Below are positions 40,313 to 48,950 of a stretch of DNA of 64,000 bases, piece after piece. Both the position numbers and the translations under genes were made by a program. Within the stretch, counting starts at the first letter, position 1. Every line of letters begins with the position of its first letter. The DNA is from Clostridia bacterium (GTDB lineage: Bacteria; Bacillota; Clostridia; Oscillospirales; CAG-272): contig JAFQRL010000012.1 of the NCBI GenBank assembly GCA_017410065.1, positions 62,001 to 126,000 on the forward strand. Reading direction: 5' to 3'. The notes beneath the pieces were generated by a model that was not told where the DNA came from, made no database searches, and was given only the letters and a program-made list of their open reading frames with translations.

Positions 40313-41152
40313 ATGGAACAGTCAAAAAAGCTCGAGCTTGCGCGCATTGCCAATAACATTCGCGTAAACATCATCGAGGGCGTTTACAACGCCGGTTGCG
40401 GCCACCCCGGTGGATCGCTTTCTATTGCCGACATTATGGCATATCTCTATTTTGAAGAAATGAAGATCGATCCCAAGGATCCCAAGGCTCCCGCCCGCGA
40501 TCGCTTCGTTCTTTCCAAGGGACACACAGCTCCCGCACTCTACGCAACTCTTGCAGAGCGCGGATTTATCCCCGCAGAGGATATCAAGACCTTGCGCAAA
40601 ACCACCTCTTATCTTCAGGGTCACCCCGATATGAAGGGCACCCCCGGCGTTGATATGACCACAGGCTCTCTCGGCCTCGGCTTCTCCGCCGCTTGCGGTA
40701 TGGCTCTTTCGGGTAAGGTAACCTCTGCTCCCTATCGCGTATACGCTATGCTTGGCGACGGCGAAAGCGAGGAGGGTCAGGTTTGGGAGGCAGCAATGTT
40801 TGCCGCTCACTATAAGCTTGATAATCTCGTTGCGGTGCTTGACTGGAACGGCCTTCAGATCGACGGCCCCATCGTTGAGGTTATGAACCCCACTCCTCAC
40901 GACGAAAAGTTCCGTGCCTTCGGTTGGCACGTGATCTCCATAGATGCTCACGATTTCGATGCTATCGAGGCAGCCTTTGCAGAGGCTCGCACAGTAGTCG
41001 GCAAGCCCACCGTCATCATTGCAAAGTCGGTGAAGGGTAAGGGCGTCTCCTATATGGAGAATAAGTGCGAGTGGCACGGTCAGGCTCCCAAGGAGGACCT
41101 TTATAAGGTTGCTATCGCAGATCTTGAGAAAATTGCAGAAAGCTTGAAGTAA
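40313..41152 (+). CDS. Transketolase, N-terminal (TPP-binding) subunit
   Basis: This 279-residue half of a split transketolase binds thiamine diphosphate and Mg2+. GCGHPGGSLS contacts the cofactor, and MLGDGESEEGQVWEA followed by DWNGLQIDG is the classic GDG...N cofactor motif. The pentose phosphate reaction moves two-carbon units between sugars. The partner half follows after 11 bases. Anaerobic Firmicutes commonly encode transketolase in two pieces like this. The upstream ribosome site is GGAG. Confidence 0.95.
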   Translation: MEQSKKLELARIANNIRVNIIEGVYNAGCGHPGGSLSIADIMAYLYFEEMKIDPKDPKAPARDRFVLSKGHTAPALYATLAERGFIPAEDIKTLRKTTSYLQGHPDMKGTPGVDMTTGSLGLGFSAACGMALSGKVTSAPYRVYAMLGDGESEEGQVWEAAMFAAHYKLDNLVAVLDWNGLQIDGPIVEVMNPTPHDEKFRAFGWHVISIDAHDFDAIEAAFAEARTVVGKPTVIIAKSVKGKGVSYMENKCEWHGQAPKEDLYKVAIADLEKIAESLK

Positions 41153-41163
41153 GGAGTAGTACA

Positions 41164-42111
41164 ATGGCAAATAAAAAGGCAACCAGAGAGAGCTACGGCG
41201 AAGCACTTGCGGCTCTCGGCGAAAAATATGATTTCCTCGTTCTTGATGCTGACCTTGCGGCGGCAACCAAAACGGGTATGTTCAAGAAAAAGTTCCCCGA
41301 AAGATTTTTCGATTGCGGTATCGCAGAGGGTAATATGGTAAGCGTTGCGGCAGGTATTGCCACAACGGGTATGAAGGTCTTTGCGACCTCATTTGCTATG
41401 TTCGCCGCAGGCAGAGCATACGAGCAGATCAGAAACTCCATCGGCTACCCCCACCTTAACGTTAACATCGTCGGCACTCACGCCAGCATCACCGTTGGCG
41501 AGGACGGCGCGACTCACCAGTGCAGCGAGGACCTCGCTCTTATGAGAACCATTCCAGGTATGTCGGTCATCTGCCCCGCAGACGCAACCGAGGCATACGC
41601 GGCAGTTGAGGCAGTTCTCAATCACGATGGCCCCTGCTATCTCCGCTTCGGAAGATTTGCAGTTCCCGATCTCACCCCCGAGCTCGTTCCCGATTATAAG
41701 TTCGAGATCGGCAAGGGCGTGACCTACCGTGAGGGCAAGGACGTTACCATCGTTGCAAACGGCTTTATGGTGCACCTCGCAGTTGAGGCGGCAGAGCTTC
41801 TCAAGGCAGAGGGCATCGATGCAGGCGTTATCAATATGCATTCTGTCAAGCCCATCGATAAGGAGCTCCTTATCAAGGCGGCAAAGGCAACGGGCGCTAT
41901 CGTCACCGCAGAGGAGCACAGCATCATCGGCGGTCTCGGCGCGGCTGTTTGCGAGGCTATTTCCGAAAGCTGCCCCGTTCCCGTTATGAGAGTGGGCGTT
42001 GAGGATACCTTCGGCAGAAGCGGTAAGGTTCCCGAGCTCCTTGAAATGTACGGTCTCACCTCCGCAAATATTGCGGCAAAGGCACGTGCTGCTATCGCTC
42101 TTAAAAAGTAA
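41164..42111 (+). CDS. Transketolase, C-terminal subunit
   Basis: This 315-residue half contains the pyrimidine-binding domain (FDCGIAEGNMVSVAAGIA, including the catalytic Glu of the family) and the C-terminal domain (VTAEEHSIIGGLGAAVCE). It forms the active site together with the preceding subunit. AAGGAG is present before the ATG. Codon use is strongly biased, as expected for central metabolism. It is followed after 22 bases by pyrH, so the two enzyme halves may be co-transcribed with the translation and envelope cluster. Confidence 0.95.
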   Translation: MANKKATRESYGEALAALGEKYDFLVLDADLAAATKTGMFKKKFPERFFDCGIAEGNMVSVAAGIATTGMKVFATSFAMFAAGRAYEQIRNSIGYPHLNVNIVGTHASITVGEDGATHQCSEDLALMRTIPGMSVICPADATEAYAAVEAVLNHDGPCYLRFGRFAVPDLTPELVPDYKFEIGKGVTYREGKDVTIVANGFMVHLAVEAAELLKAEGIDAGVINMHSVKPIDKELLIKAAKATGAIVTAEEHSIIGGLGAAVCEAISESCPVPVMRVGVEDTFGRSGKVPELLEMYGLTSANIAAKARAAIALKK

Positions 42112-42133
42112 GTCCAAAGGAGAGTTCGGGTCG

Positions 42134-42832
42134 ATGAAAAGGATACTTCTTAAGCTCTCGGGCGAGGCTCTTTCAAACGGCAGCGGCGAGATCTACGATA
42201 ACAGCTTCGTTGATGACGTTGCAAGGTCTCTTTCCGACCTTGTTCGCGAGGGCTATCAGATAGCTCTCGTCGTCGGAGCAGGCAATATCTGGCGCGGCAG
42301 GCAGGGCGGCGAGATGGATCGCACCGATGCAGACCGTATGGGTATGCTTGCCACGGTGATAAACGCCATCTGCCTGAAGGATGCTGTCGTAAGAGCGGGC
42401 GTGCCAGCAAGGGTGTTCACAGCCGTTCCTATGGCTCCCTTCGCAGAGCCCTTCCGAGCAGAGGATGCGATCTCCGCCCTTGAGGCAGGCGAGATAGTTA
42501 TCTTCGGCGCGGGTCTCGGCATCCCCTTCCTCTCAACCGATACCACAGGTGCCGTTCGCGCATCCGAGATCGGTGCAGAGGCTATGCTTATGGCAAAGAA
42601 CATTGATTATATCTACACAGACGATCCCCGCAAGAACCCGAATGCCGAAAGGATCGAGCAGATAAAGGCGTCCGAGGTGCTTGCAAGAAACCTTAAGGCA
42701 ATAGATTCCACGGCTACCGCCTTCTGTATGTCGGTGGGTATGCATATTCGCGTCTTTGGTCTCAGCAAGCCCGAGGACATCAAGCGCGCGGTGCTCGGCG
42801 AGTCGGTCGGCACCGTTATCGAGGCAGGCTGA
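42134..42832 (+). CDS. pyrH: UMP kinase
   Basis: This 232-residue bacterial UMP kinase makes UDP from UMP. The amino-acid-kinase fold shows KRILLKLSGEAL at the N-terminus, VGAGNIWRGRQG and DADRMGMLATVINA, and YTDDPRKNPNA near the ATP site. I chose ATG 42134, with AAAGGAGAG 8 bases upstream; the open frame extends further upstream but overlaps the transketolase gene. It begins the pyrH-frr-uppS-cdsA-dxr-rseP-ispG-polC run. Confidence 0.97.
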   Translation: MKRILLKLSGEALSNGSGEIYDNSFVDDVARSLSDLVREGYQIALVVGAGNIWRGRQGGEMDRTDADRMGMLATVINAICLKDAVVRAGVPARVFTAVPMAPFAEPFRAEDAISALEAGEIVIFGAGLGIPFLSTDTTGAVRASEIGAEAMLMAKNIDYIYTDDPRKNPNAERIEQIKASEVLARNLKAIDSTATAFCMSVGMHIRVFGLSKPEDIKRAVLGESVGTVIEAG

Positions 42833-42908
42833 TCCAAAGAATCAGATCCGAGCTGTGCGCCTCTCTCGCTCCAAAACGGGAGGTGCACTCTCAAAAAAAC
42901 AATAAAAC

Positions 42909-42926
42909 CCTCGGCTCACGCCGAGG
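42909..42926 (+). other. Hairpin in the pyrH-frr gap
   Basis: CCTCGGC at 42909-42915 pairs with GCCGAGG at 42920-42926. A second stem, GTGC.CCTC/GAGG.GCAC, lies just upstream. No T-run follows, so it is more likely an RNA-processing or stability element than a terminator. Confidence 0.5.
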
Positions 42927-42950
42927 CAGGAATAAAAAAAGGAGGCTTTT

Positions 42951-43505
42951 ATGAAGCTCGATACCAAGGTATACGAAGAAAAAATGAAGAAGACCATCTC
43001 CTCTTATTCGGAGAATCTTTCAACTATAAGAGCGGGCAGAGCAAACCCCGACGTCCTCAAAAAGATCGCCGTTGATTACTACGGCTCGCCCACACCCATC
43101 TCCTCCATCGCGGAGATCAAGGTCACCGATGCTCGCACCATTATGATCACTGCTTGGGATAAGTCTGCCATCAAGGGAATTGAGAAGGCTATTCTCACAT
43201 CCGATCTCGGCATCAATCCCCAGAGCGACGGCACAGCCATCCGCCTCAACTTCCCCCCTACCACCGAGGAGCGCAGAAAGGAGCTCTCCAAGCAGATCTC
43301 CAAGCTCGGTGAGGATGCGAAGGTAGCCATCAGAAATATCCGCCGCGACGCAAACGATAAGGTCAAGGCTGATAAGAAAAATTCCGTTATGACAGAGGAC
43401 GAGGCAAAGCAGTCCGATAAGCTCGTCCAGGATCTCACAGATAAGTACATAAAGGAGATAGACTCCGTAACCGCGGCAAAGACCAAGGAGATAATGGAGA
43501 TCTGA
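42951..43505 (+). CDS. frr: Ribosome recycling factor
   Basis: This 184-residue factor, with EF-G, splits the post-termination ribosome. The sequence shows the conserved STIRAGRANP near residue 23, the central beta-domain with YGSPTPISSIAEI, and PPTTEERRKEL plus RNIRRDANDK in the long helices. The length is the family norm. GGAGG precedes the ATG. Confidence 0.97.
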   Translation: MKLDTKVYEEKMKKTISSYSENLSTIRAGRANPDVLKKIAVDYYGSPTPISSIAEIKVTDARTIMITAWDKSAIKGIEKAILTSDLGINPQSDGTAIRLNFPPTTEERRKELSKQISKLGEDAKVAIRNIRRDANDKVKADKKNSVMTEDEAKQSDKLVQDLTDKYIKEIDSVTAAKTKEIMEI

Positions 43506-43521
43506 TCTCGCGGAGGTACCG

Positions 43522-44256
43522 TTGAGCTCACAGAATGTAAATAATCCCGCAAAGGGAGCTCTCAAGTCCCTTGCCATCATTATGGACGGCAACGGCAGAT
43601 GGGCGACCCGTCGCGGTCTCCCTCGCAAGGAGGGACATATCCAGGGCGCAAAGGTGGTTGAGCGTGTGCTCGCCCACGTGAGGGAGCTGGGAATTCACCA
43701 TCTCACCCTCTACGCCTTTTCAACCGAGAATTGGAAAAGACCCGAGGAGGAGGTAGAGGGGCTGATGTCTCTCTTCTATAAGTACGTCACCCACGTGGCG
43801 ATCCCCAAGATCAAGTCGGATCCCGAGCTCGGTATGATGTTTATCGGCGATAAATCCGCTCTCCCCGAAAAGCTTCGCAAAAAATGCATTGAGGCTGAAC
43901 GCCTTTCCGAAGGAAAAAGCTTCATTTGCAATATTGCCCTGAACTACGGCGGCAGAGCCGAGATCGTCAACGCGGCAAACAAAGCCTTCAGCGAGGGCCA
44001 CACGACCCTCACAGAGGAGCTTCTTTCCCGCTATATGTATACCTCGCATTCCCCCGATCCCGATCTGGTCATCAGAACGGGCGGAGACTTCCGCATATCC
44101 AATTTTCTCCTTTGGCAGAGCGCGTATTCCGAATATATTATTCTTGATACCCTCTGGCCCGACATAACCGATGAGGAGATCGACGATTGCGTTGCGAGAT
44201 TCAATTCAAGAGAACGCCGCTTCGGCGGTGTGGTCGATAAGCCGAAGAAGGGCTGA
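43522..44256 (+). CDS. uppS: Isoprenyl transferase (undecaprenyl diphosphate synthase)
   Basis: This 244-residue cis-prenyltransferase builds the C55 lipid carrier for cell-wall synthesis. The hallmark IIMDGNGRWA is present near residue 20, with GHIQGA, YAFSTENWKRP and RTGGDFRISNFLLWQSAYSE-type motifs in the C-terminal half. The start is TTG 43522 with GGAGG five bases upstream; no in-frame ATG precedes the DGN motif. It lies 16 bases after frr. Confidence 0.96.
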   Translation: MSSQNVNNPAKGALKSLAIIMDGNGRWATRRGLPRKEGHIQGAKVVERVLAHVRELGIHHLTLYAFSTENWKRPEEEVEGLMSLFYKYVTHVAIPKIKSDPELGMMFIGDKSALPEKLRKKCIEAERLSEGKSFICNIALNYGGRAEIVNAANKAFSEGHTTLTEELLSRYMYTSHSPDPDLVIRTGGDFRISNFLLWQSAYSEYIILDTLWPDITDEEIDDCVARFNSRERRFGGVVDKPKKG

Positions 44257-44306
44257 TCGGCAGGCATTGTGTGCCACTCATATTTTTGTTAGGTTGGTTT
44301 GGTGTA

Positions 44307-45137
44307 ATGAAAGTTAGGGTAATCACCTCGATCTTTATTCTTGCGGTTGCGATCCCTGTCGTAACCTTCTCCGAATATATTGTCTACCCGATAGTCCTCT
44401 CGCTTCTCTCTGGCATTGCGGTCTTTGAGATGCTCCGAGTCATCGGGCTTCAGAAGCGCTGGAGTCTTTCCGTTCCCGCATACCTTATCGCGCTTGCGGC
44501 ACCTATCTGCTCCTATTTTATGACAGATGCATACAGGATCTTCTATCTGCTCGCGGTGTTCGTGGTGCTGTTCTGCTACCTCATCTACACTATGGCGGTT
44601 GCAGTATTCTCAAAGGGAACGATACCTGTCTCAAAGCTCGGCGTGGTGTACCTTTCCGTCACCTACGTCGTGGCATCCTTCACCTCAATGAGCACGGTCA
44701 GATATATGGAATCGGGACTTTATATCCTCTTCCTTATCTTCTTCATCTCCTGGGGCTGCGATGCCTGCGCATATCTTGTGGGCACCTTCATCGGCAAGCA
44801 TAAGCTTATCCCCGAGGTCAGCCCCAAAAAGAGCGTTGAGGGAGCTGTCGGCGGAGTTATCGGCGGCACTATCCTTTCCCTTGGCTTCGGTCTTTTCGTC
44901 GATCTTGTGCTCGGCGGCGAGCCCAACTATATCGCCATTGCCATCTACGCCTTCGTACTTTCCATAGTATCCCAGATCGGCGACCTTATCGCCTCGCTTA
45001 TAAAAAGAGAATACGGCGCAAAGGACTACGGCTCGCTTATGCCTGGTCACGGCGGCGTTATGGATAGATTTGATTCGGTCCTCGCCGTTGCAACGCCCCT
45101 TCTCATCTGTTGCCTCGTCGTCAACCCCTTTGCATAA
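44307..45137 (+). CDS. cdsA: Phosphatidate cytidylyltransferase
   Basis: This 276-residue membrane enzyme makes CDP-diacylglycerol for phospholipid synthesis. It has about eight helices and the C-terminal signature SLIKREYGAKDYG...PGHGGVMDRFDS of the family. I chose ATG 44307 because MKVRVITSIFILAV is the usual start. A GTG at 44271 would add 12 residues without a better ribosome site. It follows uppS closely. Confidence 0.94.
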   Translation: MKVRVITSIFILAVAIPVVTFSEYIVYPIVLSLLSGIAVFEMLRVIGLQKRWSLSVPAYLIALAAPICSYFMTDAYRIFYLLAVFVVLFCYLIYTMAVAVFSKGTIPVSKLGVVYLSVTYVVASFTSMSTVRYMESGLYILFLIFFISWGCDACAYLVGTFIGKHKLIPEVSPKKSVEGAVGGVIGGTILSLGFGLFVDLVLGGEPNYIAIAIYAFVLSIVSQIGDLIASLIKREYGAKDYGSLMPGHGGVMDRFDSVLAVATPLLICCLVVNPFA

Positions 45138-45232
45138 GGCTTCGTCCAAAGCGCCCCCCGCAAAGGCTCACGGCAAATTGATCCCGACGGGGAATGACTC
45201 CCCGAAAAATCGGGAATAGTATCTATCGTAAG

Positions 45233-45266
45233 AAACCGCCATACCGCGAAGTGTGGCGGTTTTTGA
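45233..45266 (+). terminator. Hairpin with T-run after cdsA
   Basis: AAACCGCCATA at 45233-45243 pairs with TGTGGCGGTTT at 45252-45262, followed by TT. It may cause partial termination before dxr. Confidence 0.75.
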
Positions 45267-45267
45267 A

Positions 45268-45321
45268 ACCAAGATCGAAAAGACGAAGATCAAAACCAAG
45301 ATCGAAAAAACGAAGATAAAT
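45268..45321. repeat. 27-bp tandem repeat, two copies
   Basis: ACCAAGATCGAAAAGACGA-type units start at 45268 and 45295, differing at two or three positions. The repeat lies between the cdsA terminator and dxr. Confidence 0.8.
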
Positions 45322-45398
45322 ATCTTTTTATTGATAGATCAAAGCGGAGCTTCCGATAAGCTCTCGCCTTATTAAATTTTTAGGAGATTTTTCAGCAG

Positions 45399-46550
45399 AT
45401 GTCCAAGACGATCGCTATCCTCGGCGCAACGGGCTCGGTTGGCTCGCAGGCACTTGACGTTGCCGCGGCGAGAGGATATAAGGTAGATTTTCTGTCTGCA
45501 AATAAGGACTTGCGCACCCTTGAGGAGGCGGCGAGAAAATTCCGCCCGAGGGCGGTCGCTATGGCAGACGGCAAGGCGGCGAGCGAGCTTCGCACCCTCC
45601 TTGCAGACACGAATATAAAGGTGCTCTCGGGAGAGGGCGGCATAGCGGAGGGCATAGCCCTCTCGGAGGCTGAAACGGTGATCAACGCCACCCTCGGCAA
45701 GGCAGGTCTTGTGCCAAGCCTTGCGGTGATTGATGCGGGAAAGACCCTGGCTCTCGCCAATAAAGAGTCTCTCGTTATAGCGGGAGATATCGTTATGAGC
45801 CGCGCGAAGGAGCGAGGCGTTGAAATTCTCCCCGTGGATAGCGAGCACTCCGCCATCTTTCAGTCCTTGAAAAGCGGCAAGCACTCCGAAATAAAGCGCA
45901 TAATCCTCACCGCCTCGGGCGGACCCTTCTTCGGGAAAAGCGTTGAGGAGCTTCGCTCCGTCACCCTTGCGGACACCCTCGCTCACCCCACCTGGAAAAT
46001 GGGTAGGAAGATAACCGTAGACAGCGCGACCCTGATGAATAAGGGCTTCGAGATAATCGAGGCAGCGCATCTTTTCGGCGTTGGGGCAGACCGCGTTAAG
46101 GTCGTCGTACACAGAGAAAGCATACTTCATTCCGCCGTGGAATATATTGATAACTGTATAGTGGGAGAGCTTTCCGTGCCCGATATGCGTATGTGCATAC
46201 AGTACGCCGTAGACTATCCCGAAAGGTGTGTCGCCACGTCAGCGGAGCTTGACCTTTTCGCCGTCGGCGCGCTCACCTTCCAAGCCCCCGACCCCGTAGC
46301 ATTCCCCCTTCTTGAGCTTGCTCGCAGAGCAGGGGAGGACGGTGGAGCCTCGGGCGCGGTGCTGAATGCGGCAGACGAGATAGCTGTGGAAGCCTTCCTA
46401 AACGAGAGAATAAGCTTCTCGGATATATCTCGTGTCGTTATAGGAGCTTACGAGTCTTTAAGCGACGCGAAAAACGAGCACTCGCTTGAAGCTATCCTTG
46501 AATACGACGCCGTCGCAAGAGTTAAAGCCGAGGAGCTTATAAAAAAATAA
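45399..46550 (+). CDS. dxr: 1-deoxy-D-xylulose 5-phosphate reductoisomerase
   Basis: This 383-residue enzyme catalyses the second step of the non-mevalonate isoprenoid pathway. The NADPH site is ILGATGSVGSQAL at the N-terminus. The active site shows ALANKESLV, LPVDSEHSAIFQ, LTASGGPFFG and MNKGFEIIEA. The C-terminal helical domain is complete. It supplies precursors for the UppS product, and IspG from the same cluster acts later in the pathway. Confidence 0.97.
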   Translation: MSKTIAILGATGSVGSQALDVAAARGYKVDFLSANKDLRTLEEAARKFRPRAVAMADGKAASELRTLLADTNIKVLSGEGGIAEGIALSEAETVINATLGKAGLVPSLAVIDAGKTLALANKESLVIAGDIVMSRAKERGVEILPVDSEHSAIFQSLKSGKHSEIKRIILTASGGPFFGKSVEELRSVTLADTLAHPTWKMGRKITVDSATLMNKGFEIIEAAHLFGVGADRVKVVVHRESILHSAVEYIDNCIVGELSVPDMRMCIQYAVDYPERCVATSAELDLFAVGALTFQAPDPVAFPLLELARRAGEDGGASGAVLNAADEIAVEAFLNERISFSDISRVVIGAYESLSDAKNEHSLEAILEYDAVARVKAEELIKK

Positions 46551-46564
46551 TTTTCAGCGAAATA

Positions 46565-46645
46565 TTTGCCCGAGCCTCGGGCAAAACCAAAGCGCAAATT
46601 GAAATCACAGCCCGAAAGATGGGCGAGACCAAAGCCCCAAGGGGC
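46565..46645 (+). other. Two hairpins in the dxr-rseP gap
   Basis: TTTGCCCGA at 46565-46573 pairs with TCGGGCAAA at 46577-46585. GCCCC at 46634-46638 pairs with GGGGC at 46641-46645, six bases before the rseP ribosome site. Neither has a T-run. They could tune mRNA stability or rseP translation. Confidence 0.5.
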
Positions 46646-46661
46646 GCATCAGGAGAAAAAA

Positions 46662-47843
46662 GTGAATCCCATAGTAACAATACTTCTCTCCGTTCTCGTT
46701 TTCGGATTCCTCATTTTCGTTCACGAGTTCGGTCATTACATCACAGCAAGAATATTTAAGGTAACTATCCTTGAGTTTTCCATAGGAATGGGTCCAAGGC
46801 TCATAACCTGGAAATCAAAGAAAACGGGTATACAGTATTCTATCGCCGCGATCCCCTTCGGCGGCTTCGTCTCTATGGCGGGAGAGGACGGCACCTACCC
46901 CGAGGATAATCCCGAGAATAAGGGTGCAGAGGAAATATACGGCCCATCAAGCGGCGTTCCTCCTATGCCCGAGGACACCGAGGCAGATGGTGAGCCCGAA
47001 TATAGCGGAGCTCTTGCAAAACGCTCCGACCCTAACGGCTTTGATAAAAAGCCCGCCTGGCAGAGATTTATCATCACGGTGGCGGGAGCCTTTGTCAATA
47101 TAGTAGTGGGCTTCCTAGTTATGATAATCTTCACCGTTCTTCCGAGAACTAACCTCGGCGGCACAGAGATCCATTCGCTCTATGAGATCGAAAATCTCCC
47201 CGAGAGCGTTACCTCGGACGACCTTATTCTGCCAAACGACATAATAACCCATATAAACGGCAAGCGCGTGAGCATTGCAAACGAGCTTCAGTACGAAATA
47301 ACAAGGCAGGGCTATCAGCCTGTGGACGTAACTCTCATAAGAGGCGGCAAGGAAATAACGATCCCTGACGTGCAATTCCCCGTAAGCTCCGAGTCGGGGC
47401 AGTCCTTCGGAAATCTCAATTTCTACGTGAAGCGCGTTGATAAAAGCTTCGGCACGGTCATCAGCCATTCCTTCAAGCAGGGTATGCTGATGGTGCGTAT
47501 GTGCTGGGAGTCTATCTTCGATCTTATCACGGGCAGATTCGGCTTTGAGGCTGTTTCGGGTCCTGTTGGCATTTCCACCACCATCGGCACCGCCGCAAGC
47601 ATCGGCATCGAGCCGCTTCTTTATCTTGTGGCTCTTATCAGCATAAATCTTGGATTTATGAATATGCTCCCGATCCCCGCATTGGATGGCGGCAGAACCC
47701 TCACCACTCTTATCGAGATGATAACGAGAAAGCGCATACCGCCGAAGGTCGAGCGTATAATAAACGGAGTCGGTCTTGCCGTGCTTCTCACTCTCTCGGC
47801 TGTGGTGCTTATCAAGGACGTGGTCTGGCTTATATTCAAGTAA
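46662..47843 (+). CDS. rseP: Site-2 protease, RseP family
   Basis: This 393-residue intramembrane zinc metalloprotease cleaves membrane-anchored regulators such as anti-sigma factors. HEFGH is at residues 21-25 in the first helix. A PDZ domain lies in the middle (about 190-270, NDIITHINGKRV). The third metal ligand motif NMLPIPALDGGR is near residue 330. The start is GTG 46662 with AGGAG 6 bases upstream; the longer frame upstream lacks a ribosome site. Confidence 0.93.
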   Translation: MNPIVTILLSVLVFGFLIFVHEFGHYITARIFKVTILEFSIGMGPRLITWKSKKTGIQYSIAAIPFGGFVSMAGEDGTYPEDNPENKGAEEIYGPSSGVPPMPEDTEADGEPEYSGALAKRSDPNGFDKKPAWQRFIITVAGAFVNIVVGFLVMIIFTVLPRTNLGGTEIHSLYEIENLPESVTSDDLILPNDIITHINGKRVSIANELQYEITRQGYQPVDVTLIRGGKEITIPDVQFPVSSESGQSFGNLNFYVKRVDKSFGTVISHSFKQGMLMVRMCWESIFDLITGRFGFEAVSGPVGISTTIGTAASIGIEPLLYLVALISINLGFMNMLPIPALDGGRTLTTLIEMITRKRIPPKVERIINGVGLAVLLTLSAVVLIKDVVWLIFK

Positions 47844-47860
47844 TTCCGAAAGAGGATAAA

Positions 47861-48928
47861 ATGATAGAAAGAAGAAAAAGCAGAGCCGTTAAGGTTGGTG
47901 ATATAACCGTTGGCGGCTCGTCTCCCATATCGATCCAGTCAATGACAAACACAGACCCTCACGATGCGGAGTCTACCCTCCGTCAGGTCGAAGCTCTTGC
48001 TCTCGCAGGCTGCGACATCGTGCGTCTCACCGCCCCCGATATCGAAAGCATCGAGACCTTTCGCACTCTCCGCAAAAGAGGCGTGACCATACCTCTCGTT
48101 GCGGACATTCATTTCGACTATAAGATCGCTATCGCCGCCGCAGAGGCAGGCGTATCAAAAATAAGAATAAATCCCGGGAATATCGGCTCAAAGGAAAAAT
48201 GCCGCGAGGTCGTAAAGGCTTGCAAGGAAAGAGGTATTCCTATCAGGATCGGCGTGAATTCGGGCTCGCTTGAGCCTCGCCTTCTTGAAAAATACGGCTC
48301 TCCCACGGCAGAGGCACTTGCTGAAAGTGCCCTCTATCACGCATCTATCCTTGAGGAGCTTGATTTTTACGACACGGTAATTTCCGTTAAGTCCTCAGGC
48401 GTGCGCGAGATGATAGAGGCAAACAGAATATTGGCGCATCGCACAGACTACCCCCTCCACCTCGGTGTCACCGAGGCGGGCGCAAGCACTAAAGCTATTA
48501 TAAAAAGCAGTATCGGAGTCGGCACGCTTCTGGCAGAGGGAATAGGCGACACCGTCCGCATCTCGCTGACCGACGACCCCGTCTCCGAGGTAGCCGCCGC
48601 AAGAGACATCCTCTCCGTGCTCTCCCTAACGGACAAGCAGGGAATGGATATCGTCTCCTGCCCGACCTGCGGCAGAACCAAAATAGACCTTGTTTCGCTT
48701 GTGCGCGAGTTTGAAGCCGCGGCAAGGCGGGAGGGTCTTGATAAAAAGAATATTAAGGTCGCCCTTATGGGCTGTGCCGTAAACGGACCGGGCGAGGCAA
48801 GAGAGGCCGACGTAGGTATCGCGGGCGGCAAGGGCGAAGCTCTTCTTTTCAAGAAGGGAAAAATAATCAGAAAAATACCCGAGAGCGAAATTATAAGCAC
48901 TCTTATAAAGGAATGTATGGAGCTGTAA
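47861..48928 (+). CDS. ispG: 4-hydroxy-3-methylbut-2-enyl diphosphate synthase
   Basis: This 355-residue iron-sulfur enzyme of the non-mevalonate pathway has the N-terminal barrel SIQSMTNTDPHD, and a C-terminal domain with the cluster cysteines in SCPTCGRTK and MGCAVNGPGEAREADVG. The length is that of the short (bacterial) form. It follows rseP by 17 bases and precedes polC by 22, so all three are likely one transcript. Confidence 0.96.
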   Translation: MIERRKSRAVKVGDITVGGSSPISIQSMTNTDPHDAESTLRQVEALALAGCDIVRLTAPDIESIETFRTLRKRGVTIPLVADIHFDYKIAIAAAEAGVSKIRINPGNIGSKEKCREVVKACKERGIPIRIGVNSGSLEPRLLEKYGSPTAEALAESALYHASILEELDFYDTVISVKSSGVREMIEANRILAHRTDYPLHLGVTEAGASTKAIIKSSIGVGTLLAEGIGDTVRISLTDDPVSEVAAARDILSVLSLTDKQGMDIVSCPTCGRTKIDLVSLVREFEAAARREGLDKKNIKVALMGCAVNGPGEAREADVGIAGGKGEALLFKKGKIIRKIPESEIISTLIKECMEL

Positions 48929-48950
48929 TTCGCATCGGTGAAGGTGCATA

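Noticed and set aside
46566..46661. Upstream extension of RseP by 32 residues
   Set aside because: The added residues are rich in Lys, Pro and Arg and are encoded by a hairpin region. GTG 46662 has the proper ribosome site and the usual RseP start.
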